A DNA stretch of 42,962 nt from Sphingopyxis granuli NBRC 100800. Its GTDB lineage: Bacteria; Pseudomonadota; Alphaproteobacteria; Sphingomonadales; Sphingomonadaceae. The position numbers and the translations under genes are program-made. Below the pieces are notes generated by a model. It was not told the DNA's origin and searched no databases. It worked only from the letters and a program-made list of their open reading frames with translations. The stretch lies in contig NZ_BCUA01000030.1 of the NCBI RefSeq assembly GCF_001591045.1, positions 1-42,962 on the forward strand, given 5' to 3'. Positions 32,615-40,295 of this stretch are shown one piece after another. Within the stretch, counting starts at the first letter, position 1; every line of letters begins with the position of its first letter.

Positions 32615-33742
32615 ATGAAGTGCAAGGCTGCGATCGCGCGTGAGGATGTTGCCGAATTCGGCTGGAGCGAGGTCGAACTGGACGAACCGCGCGCCGACGA
32701 GATCCTCGTCCGCATTGCGGGCGTCGGCCTGTGCCACACCGACCTCATCGCCCGCGACCAGTTCATCCCGATCGGATCGCCCGCCGTACTGGGGCACGAG
32801 GGCGCGGGCGAAGTGGTCAAGGTCGGGTCCGCCGTGACGAAAGTGGGGCCCGGCGACCGCGTCGCCCTCAGCTTCCGTTCGTGCGGGGCGTGCCGCAGTT
32901 GCGCCGATCACATGCCCAGCTATTGCCAGCATTTCGGCGGTCTCAACATGAGCGGCGCGCGTCCCGACGGCAGCAAGGCGGTGCGGCTCGACGGTCAGCC
33001 GATCTCGTCCAACTTCTTCGGCCAATCCTCCTTCGCCGAATATGCGCTCGCTTATGAAAGCAATGTCGTGCGTATCGACGACGACGAGGTTCCGCTCGAA
33101 CTGCTGGGGCCGCTCGGCTGCGGTATCCAGACCGGGGCGGGGGGCGTGATGCGTTCGCTTGCCTGCCCCGCGGGCTCGTCGCTGCTCGTCGTCGGCGGGG
33201 GATCGGTGGGGCTGGCGGCGGTGATGGGTGGCGCGGTGCAGCGGTGCGGCACGATCATCGTGGTCGAGCCGCATGCCGCGCGCCGCGATCTCGCGCTCGA
33301 ACTCGGCGCGACGCATGCGATCGATCCGATCGGCAACGACGTGGCGGCCGCGGTGCGGGATATCCTTCCCGATGGGGTCGAATATGCCTTCGACACCACC
33401 GGCCGGCCGGACTCGTTCGCCGCCGTGCTGGCATCGCTCGCCGTGCGCGGTCATTTCGGCATGGTCTCGGCGCAGGCGGCCGACACGACGATCACACTGG
33501 ACGTCAACAGCTTCATCCTGGCGGGCCATCATGTCCAGGGCATCATCGAAGGCGACAGCGATCCCGACGTCTTCATTCCCGAATTGATCGCGCACTACAA
33601 GGCCGGGCGCTTTCCATACGACCGGCTGGTGACGACCTATCCGCTGGCGGACATCAACCGCGCGATCGAAGACCAGCATGCGGGGCGCTGCATCAAGGCG
33701 GTCCTCATTCCCGATCACGGCAAGGGGGAAGCCAATGACTGA
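32615..33742 (+). CDS. Zinc-dependent alcohol dehydrogenase 1
   Basis: 375-aa medium-chain dehydrogenase of the class III/aryl-alcohol type. Catalytic zinc ligands are C40, H61 (GHEGAG) and C169. The structural zinc set is C90, C93, C96 and C104. The Rossmann motif is VVGGGSVGLAAV. It should oxidise a primary alcohol (for example a P450 product) to the aldehyde with NAD+, and the aldehyde dehydrogenase gene directly follows with an 8-nt overlap. The 47-bp gap after the receptor stop has no clear terminator, so both are probably in one transcript. Confidence 0.93.
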   Translation: MKCKAAIAREDVAEFGWSEVELDEPRADEILVRIAGVGLCHTDLIARDQFIPIGSPAVLGHEGAGEVVKVGSAVTKVGPGDRVALSFRSCGACRSCADHMPSYCQHFGGLNMSGARPDGSKAVRLDGQPISSNFFGQSSFAEYALAYESNVVRIDDDEVPLELLGPLGCGIQTGAGGVMRSLACPAGSSLLVVGGGSVGLAAVMGGAVQRCGTIIVVEPHAARRDLALELGATHAIDPIGNDVAAAVRDILPDGVEYAFDTTGRPDSFAAVLASLAVRGHFGMVSAQAADTTITLDVNSFILAGHHVQGIIEGDSDPDVFIPELIAHYKAGRFPYDRLVTTYPLADINRAIEDQHAGRCIKAVLIPDHGKGEAND

Positions 33743-35168
33743 ACCGGGCGCTTTCGCCATGACCATCGGCGGCCGTCCGGTTGCCGGCACCGCATGGTTC
33801 GATGTCCTCAATCCCGCGACCGAGGAGGTCGTCGGCCGCGCACCCGATTGCAGCCGCGCTCAACTCGACGAAGCGGTCGAGGCGGCGCGGGGGGCATTTC
33901 CGGCTTGGCGGGCGACGCCGCTTGCCGAACGGCAGCGGCTGGTGGCGAGGATCGGCGAGGTGATCCGCGAGCTGGCGGGCGACCTGAAATACCTCCTCAC
34001 GGCCGAACAGGGCAAGCCGCACGCGGCCGCGGAGGCCGATCTGCTCGACGGCGCGCGTTGGTGCGAAGCGGTGTCGACGCTGTCGCCGCCGGTGATCGTC
34101 AACGAGGATGACGCGGAACGACGGTCCGAAACGCATTTCGTGCCGATCGGCGTAGTCGGCGGAATCGCGCCGTGGAACTTCCCGATCGCGCTGGCGATGT
34201 GGAAGGTCGCACCGGCACTGGTCGCCGGGAACACGATGGTGCTGAAACCGTCGCCCTTCACGCCGCTGACGACGCTTCGCATCGGTGAGGCGTTGCAGGC
34301 GGTACTGCCGCCGGGCGTGCTCAACATCGTGACGGGGCAGGACGAACTGGGCCCGTGGATGACCGCGCATCCGGGTATCGACAAGATCAGCTTTACGGGC
34401 TCGACCCAGACAGGCCGCAAGGTGATAGCGTCGGCGGCCGCCACGCTGAAACGTGTGACGCTTGAGCTTGGCGGCAACGATGCCGCGATCGTCCTGCCCG
34501 ATGTCGATGTCCGTGACACTGCCGAGAAGCTGTTCTGGGCGGCCTTCTTCAACGCCGGGCAAATCTGCATCGCGACCAAGCGCGTCTATATCCATGCGGA
34601 TATCTATGACGAACTGCTCGACGCCTTGACCGCCTATGCCGCGACGGTGAAGGTCGGGAACGGCGCGCATCAGGGCGTCGACCTCGGGCCGATCCAGAAC
34701 CGGCTGCAATATCGGCGGGTCGTCGATCTGATAGAAGACGCCCGGCAGCAAGGCTATGCGCTGCGCACGGCGGGCGAAGTGCCGGACGGGCCCGGCTATT
34801 TCGTTCCGATCACCTTCGTCGATAATCCGCCGGATGACGCCCGGATCGTCGCGGAAGAGCAGTTCGGTCCCGTTCTGCCGCTGATGAAATTCGACTCGGT
34901 CGACGAAGCCGTCGCGCGTGCCAATGCGTCGGACTATGGTCTGGCGGGATCGGTCTGGTCGAAGGACGAGCAAGCCGCGCTCGCTATTGCAGGGCGGCTA
35001 GAGACCGGGACGGTGTGGATCAACGAGGCGCTCCATGTGACGCCTTTCGCTTCCTTCGGCGGACATAAGCAGTCGGGCATGGGGGTCGAAAATGGCATCG
35101 ACGGCATGCTCGAATATACCAATCCGCAGACGATCGTCCTGCGCAAGGCCGGCGGGGGCGAAGCGTGA
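33735..35168 (+). CDS. NAD(P)-dependent aldehyde dehydrogenase
   Basis: 477-aa aldehyde dehydrogenase. The catalytic cysteine is C278 (FNAGQICIA), the general base is E244 (LELGG), and the oxyanion Asn is in PWNF (N148). It would convert the aldehyde from the upstream alcohol dehydrogenase to a carboxylic acid ready for CoA ligation. ATG 33735 follows AAGGGGGAAGCCA inside the last codons of the alcohol dehydrogenase gene. The frame is open 19 codons further up, but that start has no support. The stop overlaps the next GTG start (GTGA). Confidence 0.94.
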   Translation: MTEPGAFAMTIGGRPVAGTAWFDVLNPATEEVVGRAPDCSRAQLDEAVEAARGAFPAWRATPLAERQRLVARIGEVIRELAGDLKYLLTAEQGKPHAAAEADLLDGARWCEAVSTLSPPVIVNEDDAERRSETHFVPIGVVGGIAPWNFPIALAMWKVAPALVAGNTMVLKPSPFTPLTTLRIGEALQAVLPPGVLNIVTGQDELGPWMTAHPGIDKISFTGSTQTGRKVIASAAATLKRVTLELGGNDAAIVLPDVDVRDTAEKLFWAAFFNAGQICIATKRVYIHADIYDELLDALTAYAATVKVGNGAHQGVDLGPIQNRLQYRRVVDLIEDARQQGYALRTAGEVPDGPGYFVPITFVDNPPDDARIVAEEQFGPVLPLMKFDSVDEAVARANASDYGLAGSVWSKDEQAALAIAGRLETGTVWINEALHVTPFASFGGHKQSGMGVENGIDGMLEYTNPQTIVLRKAGGGEA

Positions 35169-35977
35169 ACGACGATATCCGTTATGAGGTGAAGGGCAGG
35201 GTGGCGATTGTCCGCCTGAACCGGCCCGACAAGCTGAATGCCTTCACCTACGACATGCTGGCGGCCTTTCGGGATCGGATCGACGAGGCGGTACGGGACA
35301 GCGCGGTTACCGCGATCGTCGTCACCGGAACGGGGCGTGCCTTCTGCGCCGGAATCGACGTGAGCCTTCTCGAACAGAGCGTGACCGAGGGGCGCGAGAG
35401 CGAGGGCCGCGACCATATCCGCGATGGCGACCTTCCGGCGCTGTTCAGTTTCCTGCTGCGCGTTCCCAAGCCGGTAATCGCAGCGGTCAACGGAGTGGCA
35501 GCCGGTGGTGGTTTCGTGCTCGCCATGATGTGCGACATGCGCGTCGTCGCCGACGATGCCTATCTGGCGACGATCTTTTCGCGGCGCGGCCTGATCGCCG
35601 AACATGCGATGAGCTGGATATTGCCTCGCCAGATCGGCACCAGCCGCGCGCTCGACCTGCTGTGGAGTTCGCGCAAGGTGGGCGCTCGCGAAGCGCTGGC
35701 GATCGGGCTCGCCGATCGTATCTCCAACCCCGAAGCGCTGCTCGACGATGTTGCGGCTTATGTGGAGGAACTCGCCGCCAGCGTATCTCCGCGCGCGATG
35801 GCGGTCATCAAGCGGCAGGTCTATGCCCATTGGTCGGCCGCCCTGCGCGAGGCCTCGATCGAGTGCGAATGGCAGATGAACGAAGCACTCGCCCATTCCG
35901 ACGCCGAAGAGGGCGCGCGCAGTTTCGTCGAACGCCGCGAGCCGCGTTTCGGGTCGCTGGAGGTGCGGTTGCCATGA
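35165..35977 (+). CDS. Enoyl-CoA hydratase/isomerase 1
   Basis: 270-aa crotonase-fold protein. Oxyanion-hole segments are FCAGIDVSLL and GVAAGGGFVLAMMCD. The later RRGLIAEHAMSWILPR region carries a Glu (in IAEHA) where many hydratases have a catalytic acid. It would hydrate or isomerise an enoyl-CoA intermediate. It starts with GTG in a GTGA overlap with the aldehyde dehydrogenase stop and ends in an ATGA overlap with a second crotonase gene. The pair differ in active-site residues, so they probably serve different steps. Confidence 0.9.
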   Translation: MNDDIRYEVKGRVAIVRLNRPDKLNAFTYDMLAAFRDRIDEAVRDSAVTAIVVTGTGRAFCAGIDVSLLEQSVTEGRESEGRDHIRDGDLPALFSFLLRVPKPVIAAVNGVAAGGGFVLAMMCDMRVVADDAYLATIFSRRGLIAEHAMSWILPRQIGTSRALDLLWSSRKVGAREALAIGLADRISNPEALLDDVAAYVEELAASVSPRAMAVIKRQVYAHWSAALREASIECEWQMNEALAHSDAEEGARSFVERREPRFGSLEVRLP

Positions 35978-36762
35978 GCGATTATCGCACGATCCTCTTC
36001 GATCGCCGGGATGCGGTCGCGCAGATACAATTCAATCGGCCCCATGCCCGCAACAGCCTGACCGACGAAACCTCCGCCGAATTCGCCGACGCGGTTGAGC
36101 GGACATCTCGGGACGCTTCGATCCGGGTTTTGCTGATCCGCGGCAACGGCAAGGATTTCTGTCCGGGTGCCGATGTGAAGGCTTATCATGGCGATCCCGA
36201 TGTTCAGGCGGGGCATGATGATGCCAGGCCCGAAGATTTCCGATCGAGCATTCTGCTCCATGAAATGCCCGCCGTCACGGTCGCCGCGATCCGGGGCGGA
36301 TGCGCCGGGGCGGGGTTCGGATATGCGTGTGCGTGCGATATTCGCGTCGCCGACCGCAGCGCTCGTTTCAACACGGCGTTCCTCGATGTCGGGGTTGCGG
36401 GCGACATGGGCGTTCCCTGGTCGCTTCCCCGACTGATCGGCGCGGCGCGCGCGCGCGATCTGTCCTTTCTGCCGCGCAAGTTCGACGCCGCAGAGGCCCA
36501 TGCGATCGGACTGCTGGCCAGGCTCTTCCCCGACGAAGTTTTCGAGGCCGAAGTCGAAGCTCTCCTTGCACGGCTCTGCGGAATGGCGCCGCTGGCGCTC
36601 CGGGGATTGAAGGCCAATTATCTCGCCGCCGAGAGAATGGATTTCGCGGATTATGTCGCGCTGGAGACGGAGCGCCATCTGGAACTGTTCGACAGCGAAG
36701 ACAGGGCGGAGGCTTTCGCCGCCTTTGCCGAGAAGCGCCCCGGCAGGTTTCAGGGACGATGA
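35974..36762 (+). CDS. Enoyl-CoA hydratase/isomerase 2
   Basis: 262-aa crotonase-fold protein. Oxyanion-hole segments are FCPGADVKAY and GGCAGAGFGYACACD. The second acidic region reads DVGVAGDMGVPWSLPR, with Asp rather than the usual hydratase Glu, a pattern of isomerase- or hydrolase-like crotonases. It starts in ATGA overlap with hydratase 1 and its stop overlaps the VOC gene start (ATGA), so translation of four proteins in a row is coupled. The exact reaction cannot be assigned from sequence. Confidence 0.9.
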   Translation: MSDYRTILFDRRDAVAQIQFNRPHARNSLTDETSAEFADAVERTSRDASIRVLLIRGNGKDFCPGADVKAYHGDPDVQAGHDDARPEDFRSSILLHEMPAVTVAAIRGGCAGAGFGYACACDIRVADRSARFNTAFLDVGVAGDMGVPWSLPRLIGAARARDLSFLPRKFDAAEAHAIGLLARLFPDEVFEAEVEALLARLCGMAPLALRGLKANYLAAERMDFADYVALETERHLELFDSEDRAEAFAAFAEKRPGRFQGR

Positions 36763-37574
36763 CGCCGGTCGCCGACAATGGCCGCGCGGACTATCGGCTG
36801 CGACAGGTCGCCTTCGCGTCGACCGATCTCGAGCCGGTGGCGGACGATTTCGAAGCCGTGTTTGGACTGAAAATCGCCTTCCGGGACCCCGAGATCATTC
36901 ACTATGGCCTCAAGAATATCGTGATGCCGGCGGGCTCCGATTTCATCGAGGTGGTCCAGCCCGTTCAGTCGAACACCTCGGCCGGCCGCTATCTGGCGAA
37001 ACGCGGTGAAGATGGCGGCTATATGGTCATCGTGCAGGCGGCCGACGCGCTGGCGCATCGCGCGCGTCTTCAGGCGGCGGGGGTCGAGATCGTCGATGTC
37101 ATGGATGTCGAGGACCACCAATGTTCGCATATCCATCCGCGCGAGTTCGGGGGCATATTGGCGTCGATCGATTCCACGCCGATCGCTCCGGACTGGCGCG
37201 ATGCCGATAGCCACTGGTATCCGGCGGGCGGCGCGAACTGGCCTGCGGCGCGCACCGCGGACGTTCAGGGTATCGCTGCCGTCGCGATCCAGTCGGCCGA
37301 TCCCGTCGACACGGCGGGCCGCTGGTCGCATGTCCTCGCGGCGCCGCTCCGTGACGAGCCGCCGCGGATCGAGTTGCTGCGCGGTGCCGAGATTCGTTTC
37401 GTGACCCCGACCGACCGGCATGGACGGGGTATCGCCTATACCGCCCTTGCGATGCGCGAGCCGGGCCTCGCGATCGAGCGTGCCCGAAGTCGCGGGCTGC
37501 CGGTCGAGGATGGGGCCGTCTTGATTTGCGGCGCGCGTTTTCTGCCTGTGCCGATGACCGGGGAGTTGGGCTGA
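36759..37574 (+). CDS. VOC (glyoxalase-fold) family protein
   Basis: 271-aa protein with two beta-alpha-beta modules of the vicinal-oxygen-chelate fold. Module one runs about residues 14-135 (FASTDLEPVADDFEAVFGL, ending HIHPREFGGILASID). Module two runs about 165-265 and is degenerate. Possible metal ligands are His residues in DHQCSHIHP and Glu in FIEVVQP. VOC members include lyases, epimerases (for example methylmalonyl-CoA epimerase) and ring-cleaving dioxygenases; a CoA-ester epimerase or isomerase would fit this operon, but that is a guess. ATG 36759 overlaps the hydratase 2 stop; the CoA ligase ATG starts one base after its stop. Confidence 0.82.
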   Translation: MTPVADNGRADYRLRQVAFASTDLEPVADDFEAVFGLKIAFRDPEIIHYGLKNIVMPAGSDFIEVVQPVQSNTSAGRYLAKRGEDGGYMVIVQAADALAHRARLQAAGVEIVDVMDVEDHQCSHIHPREFGGILASIDSTPIAPDWRDADSHWYPAGGANWPAARTADVQGIAAVAIQSADPVDTAGRWSHVLAAPLRDEPPRIELLRGAEIRFVTPTDRHGRGIAYTALAMREPGLAIERARSRGLPVEDGAVLICGARFLPVPMTGELG

Positions 37575-37575
37575 C

Positions 37576-39123
37576 ATGCATCCGTTCGTTCATGCCCGCG
37601 CGACGCCCGACAAGCCCGCCTATATCATGGCCGGTTCGGGCGAGGCGGTGAGCTATGCCGAACTGGAAGCGGCAGCCAACCGTGCAGCGCATCTTTTCCG
37701 CCGCCACGGCCTTCGCCGCGGCGACAATGTCGCGCTGCTGATGGAAAACGGCGTGCACTATTATCCCATCTTCTGGGCGGCGCAGCGTGCGGGTCTCTAT
37801 CTTACCGGGATTTCGACCAGGCTGACGGCGGGCGAGGCCGAATATATCGTTCGCAATGCCGGGGCAAAGCTTCTGGTCACGTCCGCGGCGCTGAAGACGG
37901 TCGCGCTTCCGCTGGCCGATCGGCTGGCGGACATCGCGCTCTATATGGCCGGCGGGATCGAGTCGCCCTTTCGGTCGTGGGAAGATGCCGTCGCGGCGAT
38001 GCCTTCGGAGCCGGTGGCCGACGAATCGCCGGGCGCGCTGATGCTCTATTCGTCGGGAACGACGGGACAGCCGAAGGGCGTCAAGCATCCCTTGCCGACC
38101 GGCCCGATCGACGAGCCCAATTACCTCGTCGAATTGATGCTCACGCTCTACGGCGGTTCGCGCGACATGGTCTATCTGTCGCCGGCCCCGCTCTATCATG
38201 CCGCGCCGCTGTCCTGGTCGACGATCGTCCATCGTCTGGGCGGCACGGTGATCCTGATGGAGCGTTTCGACGAGGAGCGGGCGCTCGAATTGATCGACCG
38301 CTATCGCGTGACGCATTCGCAATGGGTACCGACCCATTTCTCGCGGATGCTGAAGCTGCCGGAAGCTGTTCGGGCGCGATACGACATGTCGTCGATGGTC
38401 ACGGCCATTCACGCCGCGGCGCCCTGCCCGGTTCCGGTCAAGGAAGCGATGATCGCGTGGTGGGGGCCGATCATCCACGAATATTATGGCGGCACCGAAT
38501 CCTGTGGAACGACCCATTTGTCGACCGAGGAATGGCTTGTGAAGAAAGGCTCGGTCGGCCGCGCGCGGCTCTGCGAGGTCCATATCTGCAACGATGAAGG
38601 CGAACCACTGCCAGTGGGCAAAGAAGGACTTGTCTACTTCGCGGGCGGCAATGATTTCGAATATCATCTCGATCCGGAGAAAACGGCGGCAAGCCGCAAC
38701 AGGCTGGGCTGGAAGACGCTCGGCGACATCGGGCGGCTCGATGAAGACGGCTATCTTTTCCTGACCGACCGAAAAAGCTTCACCATCATTTCGGGGGGCG
38801 TGAACATCTATCCGCAGGAGATCGAGAATCTGCTCGTCACGCACCCGAAGGTGGCGGATGCAGCGGTGATCGGCGCACCCGACGAGGATATGGGGGAGCG
38901 CGTGGTCGCGGTAGTGCAGCCGCTCGACCCCGCCGACAGCGGCGAAGCGCTCGCTGAGGAACTGAAGCTGTTTTGCCGCGCGAGCCTCAGTGGACTCAAG
39001 GTGCCGCGGCAAATCGATTTTCGGGACGAACTGCCGCGCCAGCCTACCGGAAAACTCTACAAGCGCCTGCTTCGCGACGAATATCGGCAACGCGCCGACC
39101 AGGCGACGACGGCAGGGACGTAG
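37576..39123 (+). CDS. AMP-dependent acyl-CoA synthetase 2
   Basis: 515-aa adenylate-forming ligase. The P-loop SSGTTGQPKGV lies at about residues 156-166. YYGGTES is the A5-like substrate/adenine motif, LFLTDRKS is the hinge, and QPTGKLYKR holds the catalytic lysine. It would make the CoA thioester of the acid produced by the alcohol and aldehyde dehydrogenases. It is different in sequence from ligase 1, so the two islands are probably separate pathways. It starts directly after the VOC stop, and the phosphotransferase gene follows after 3 bp. Confidence 0.94.
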   Translation: MHPFVHARATPDKPAYIMAGSGEAVSYAELEAAANRAAHLFRRHGLRRGDNVALLMENGVHYYPIFWAAQRAGLYLTGISTRLTAGEAEYIVRNAGAKLLVTSAALKTVALPLADRLADIALYMAGGIESPFRSWEDAVAAMPSEPVADESPGALMLYSSGTTGQPKGVKHPLPTGPIDEPNYLVELMLTLYGGSRDMVYLSPAPLYHAAPLSWSTIVHRLGGTVILMERFDEERALELIDRYRVTHSQWVPTHFSRMLKLPEAVRARYDMSSMVTAIHAAAPCPVPVKEAMIAWWGPIIHEYYGGTESCGTTHLSTEEWLVKKGSVGRARLCEVHICNDEGEPLPVGKEGLVYFAGGNDFEYHLDPEKTAASRNRLGWKTLGDIGRLDEDGYLFLTDRKSFTIISGGVNIYPQEIENLLVTHPKVADAAVIGAPDEDMGERVVAVVQPLDPADSGEALAEELKLFCRASLSGLKVPRQIDFRDELPRQPTGKLYKRLLRDEYRQRADQATTAGT

Positions 39124-39126
39124 CAG

Positions 39127-40227
39127 ATGATGTCGGACTCTTTTCTCAGCCATGCCGGAGCCGATCGGGACGCGAGCCGTCTGGTGGATCTTGCGCGTCT
39201 GGAACAATGGCTCGACGATGCCGGCGTCGGATCGGGGCCGCTGGAAAATGTCGTGCCTCTGGCGGGGGGAACCCAGAATATCCTGCTGGCGTTCGATCGC
39301 GAGGGCGAGCGTTATGTTCTTCGCCGACCGCCGTTGTTTCCCCAATATGACGGAAATGCCACGATCCGGCGCGAGGCGCGCTTTCTGACCGCGTTGCGCG
39401 GCAGCGATGTTCCGCACCCGCCGATCGTCGCCGATTGCCCCGATCACGACGTGCTGGGCGCATCCTTTTTCGTGATGAAGCGGATCGACGGCTTCAACGC
39501 GCATGACCGTCTGCCGCCCCTTCATGCCGAAAGCGCGCGCATCCAGCGCGCGATGGGCTTCGCGCTCGTCGACGGCATCGTGGCGCTCGGCCGTATCGAT
39601 CCCTTTGCGGTGGGCCTCGGCGATATCGGTCGGATCGACGGCTATCTCGATCGCCAGGTGCCGCGCTGGCTGAAGCAACTCGACGACTATCGGCAGTATG
39701 AAGGATGGCCGGGTGCGAGCGGTCTGCCGGGCGTCCAGACGGTCGCCGACTGGCTCTCGGCCCACAAGCCCCAGGGTTTTACGCCTGGCATCGTGCATGG
39801 CGACTATCATCTCTCCAACGTCATGTTTCGCCCCGATGGCCCCGAACTGGCGGCCATCGTCGATTGGGAACTCGCGAGCATCGGGGATCCGCTGGTCGAT
39901 CTCGGCTGGGTGGTGGCGACCTGGCCCGGTGCCGAAGGCCCGGTTTCGGGCACGGTCGGCGCGCATCCGTGGATCGGTTTTCCAACGGCCCAGGAACTGG
40001 TCGAGCATTATGGACGCAACAGTTCACGCGATCTGTCGCACATCCGCTGGTACGCGGTGCTCGGATGTTTCCGGCTCGGAATATTGGTCGAGGGAACGCA
40101 TGCGCGGTCGTTTGCGGGCAAAGCCGATCCTGCGATCGGCGATCGCCTTCATGCGCAGGCGGTTTTCCTTTTCGATCGCGCATCGAAACTAATCGCGGGT
40201 AACCCTCCGCTTTCCACTATCGATTGA
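39127..40227 (+). CDS. APH-fold phosphotransferase (ACAD10/11 kinase-like)
   Basis: 366-aa kinase-like protein of the aminoglycoside phosphotransferase superfamily. The catalytic loop is HGDYHLSN (224-231, base D226), the metal-binding segment is IVDWELASIGD (D246), and the N-terminal nucleotide-binding part includes LAGGTQNILL. It is of the group found beside or fused to acyl-CoA dehydrogenases (ACAD10/ACAD11, bacterial LvaA), where it phosphorylates the hydroxyl of 4-hydroxyacyl-CoA. The genes on either side, a CoA ligase and an ACAD, fit that role. Either ATG 39127 or 39130 could be the start; the ribosome site is weak. It is not an antibiotic-resistance gene by context. Confidence 0.88.
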   Translation: MMSDSFLSHAGADRDASRLVDLARLEQWLDDAGVGSGPLENVVPLAGGTQNILLAFDREGERYVLRRPPLFPQYDGNATIRREARFLTALRGSDVPHPPIVADCPDHDVLGASFFVMKRIDGFNAHDRLPPLHAESARIQRAMGFALVDGIVALGRIDPFAVGLGDIGRIDGYLDRQVPRWLKQLDDYRQYEGWPGASGLPGVQTVADWLSAHKPQGFTPGIVHGDYHLSNVMFRPDGPELAAIVDWELASIGDPLVDLGWVVATWPGAEGPVSGTVGAHPWIGFPTAQELVEHYGRNSSRDLSHIRWYAVLGCFRLGILVEGTHARSFAGKADPAIGDRLHAQAVFLFDRASKLIAGNPPLSTID

Positions 40228-40266
40228 GCACAGGCCGCCAAAAGGCGCAACTTGTGATATATTTAC

Positions 40267-40282
40267 TTACTTATATATGTAA
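40267..40282 (+). promoter_or_regulatory. TetR site C upstream of ACAD-3
   Basis: TTACTTATATATGTAA matches TTACTTRYRYRTGTAA, the pattern of sites A and B. A TTGTGA box at 40253-40258 could be the -35, with the -10 inside the operator. The site ends 13 bp before the preferred TTG start of ACAD-3, so transcription from here gives a very short leader. It implies that the last three genes have their own regulated promoter. Confidence 0.7.
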
Positions 40283-40295
40283 CATGGAGGCAGAT

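Noticed and set aside
37099..40008. 969-codon minus-strand ORF across CoA ligase 2 and the APH kinase
   Set aside because: It crosses several well-supported plus-strand genes, shows no domain motif, and its composition is typical of high-GC antisense frames.
39127..40227. Aminoglycoside resistance phosphotransferase
   Set aside because: Only the fold is shared. The HGDYHLSN/DWELASIGDP form and its place between a CoA ligase and an ACAD point to the ACAD10/11-type kinase.
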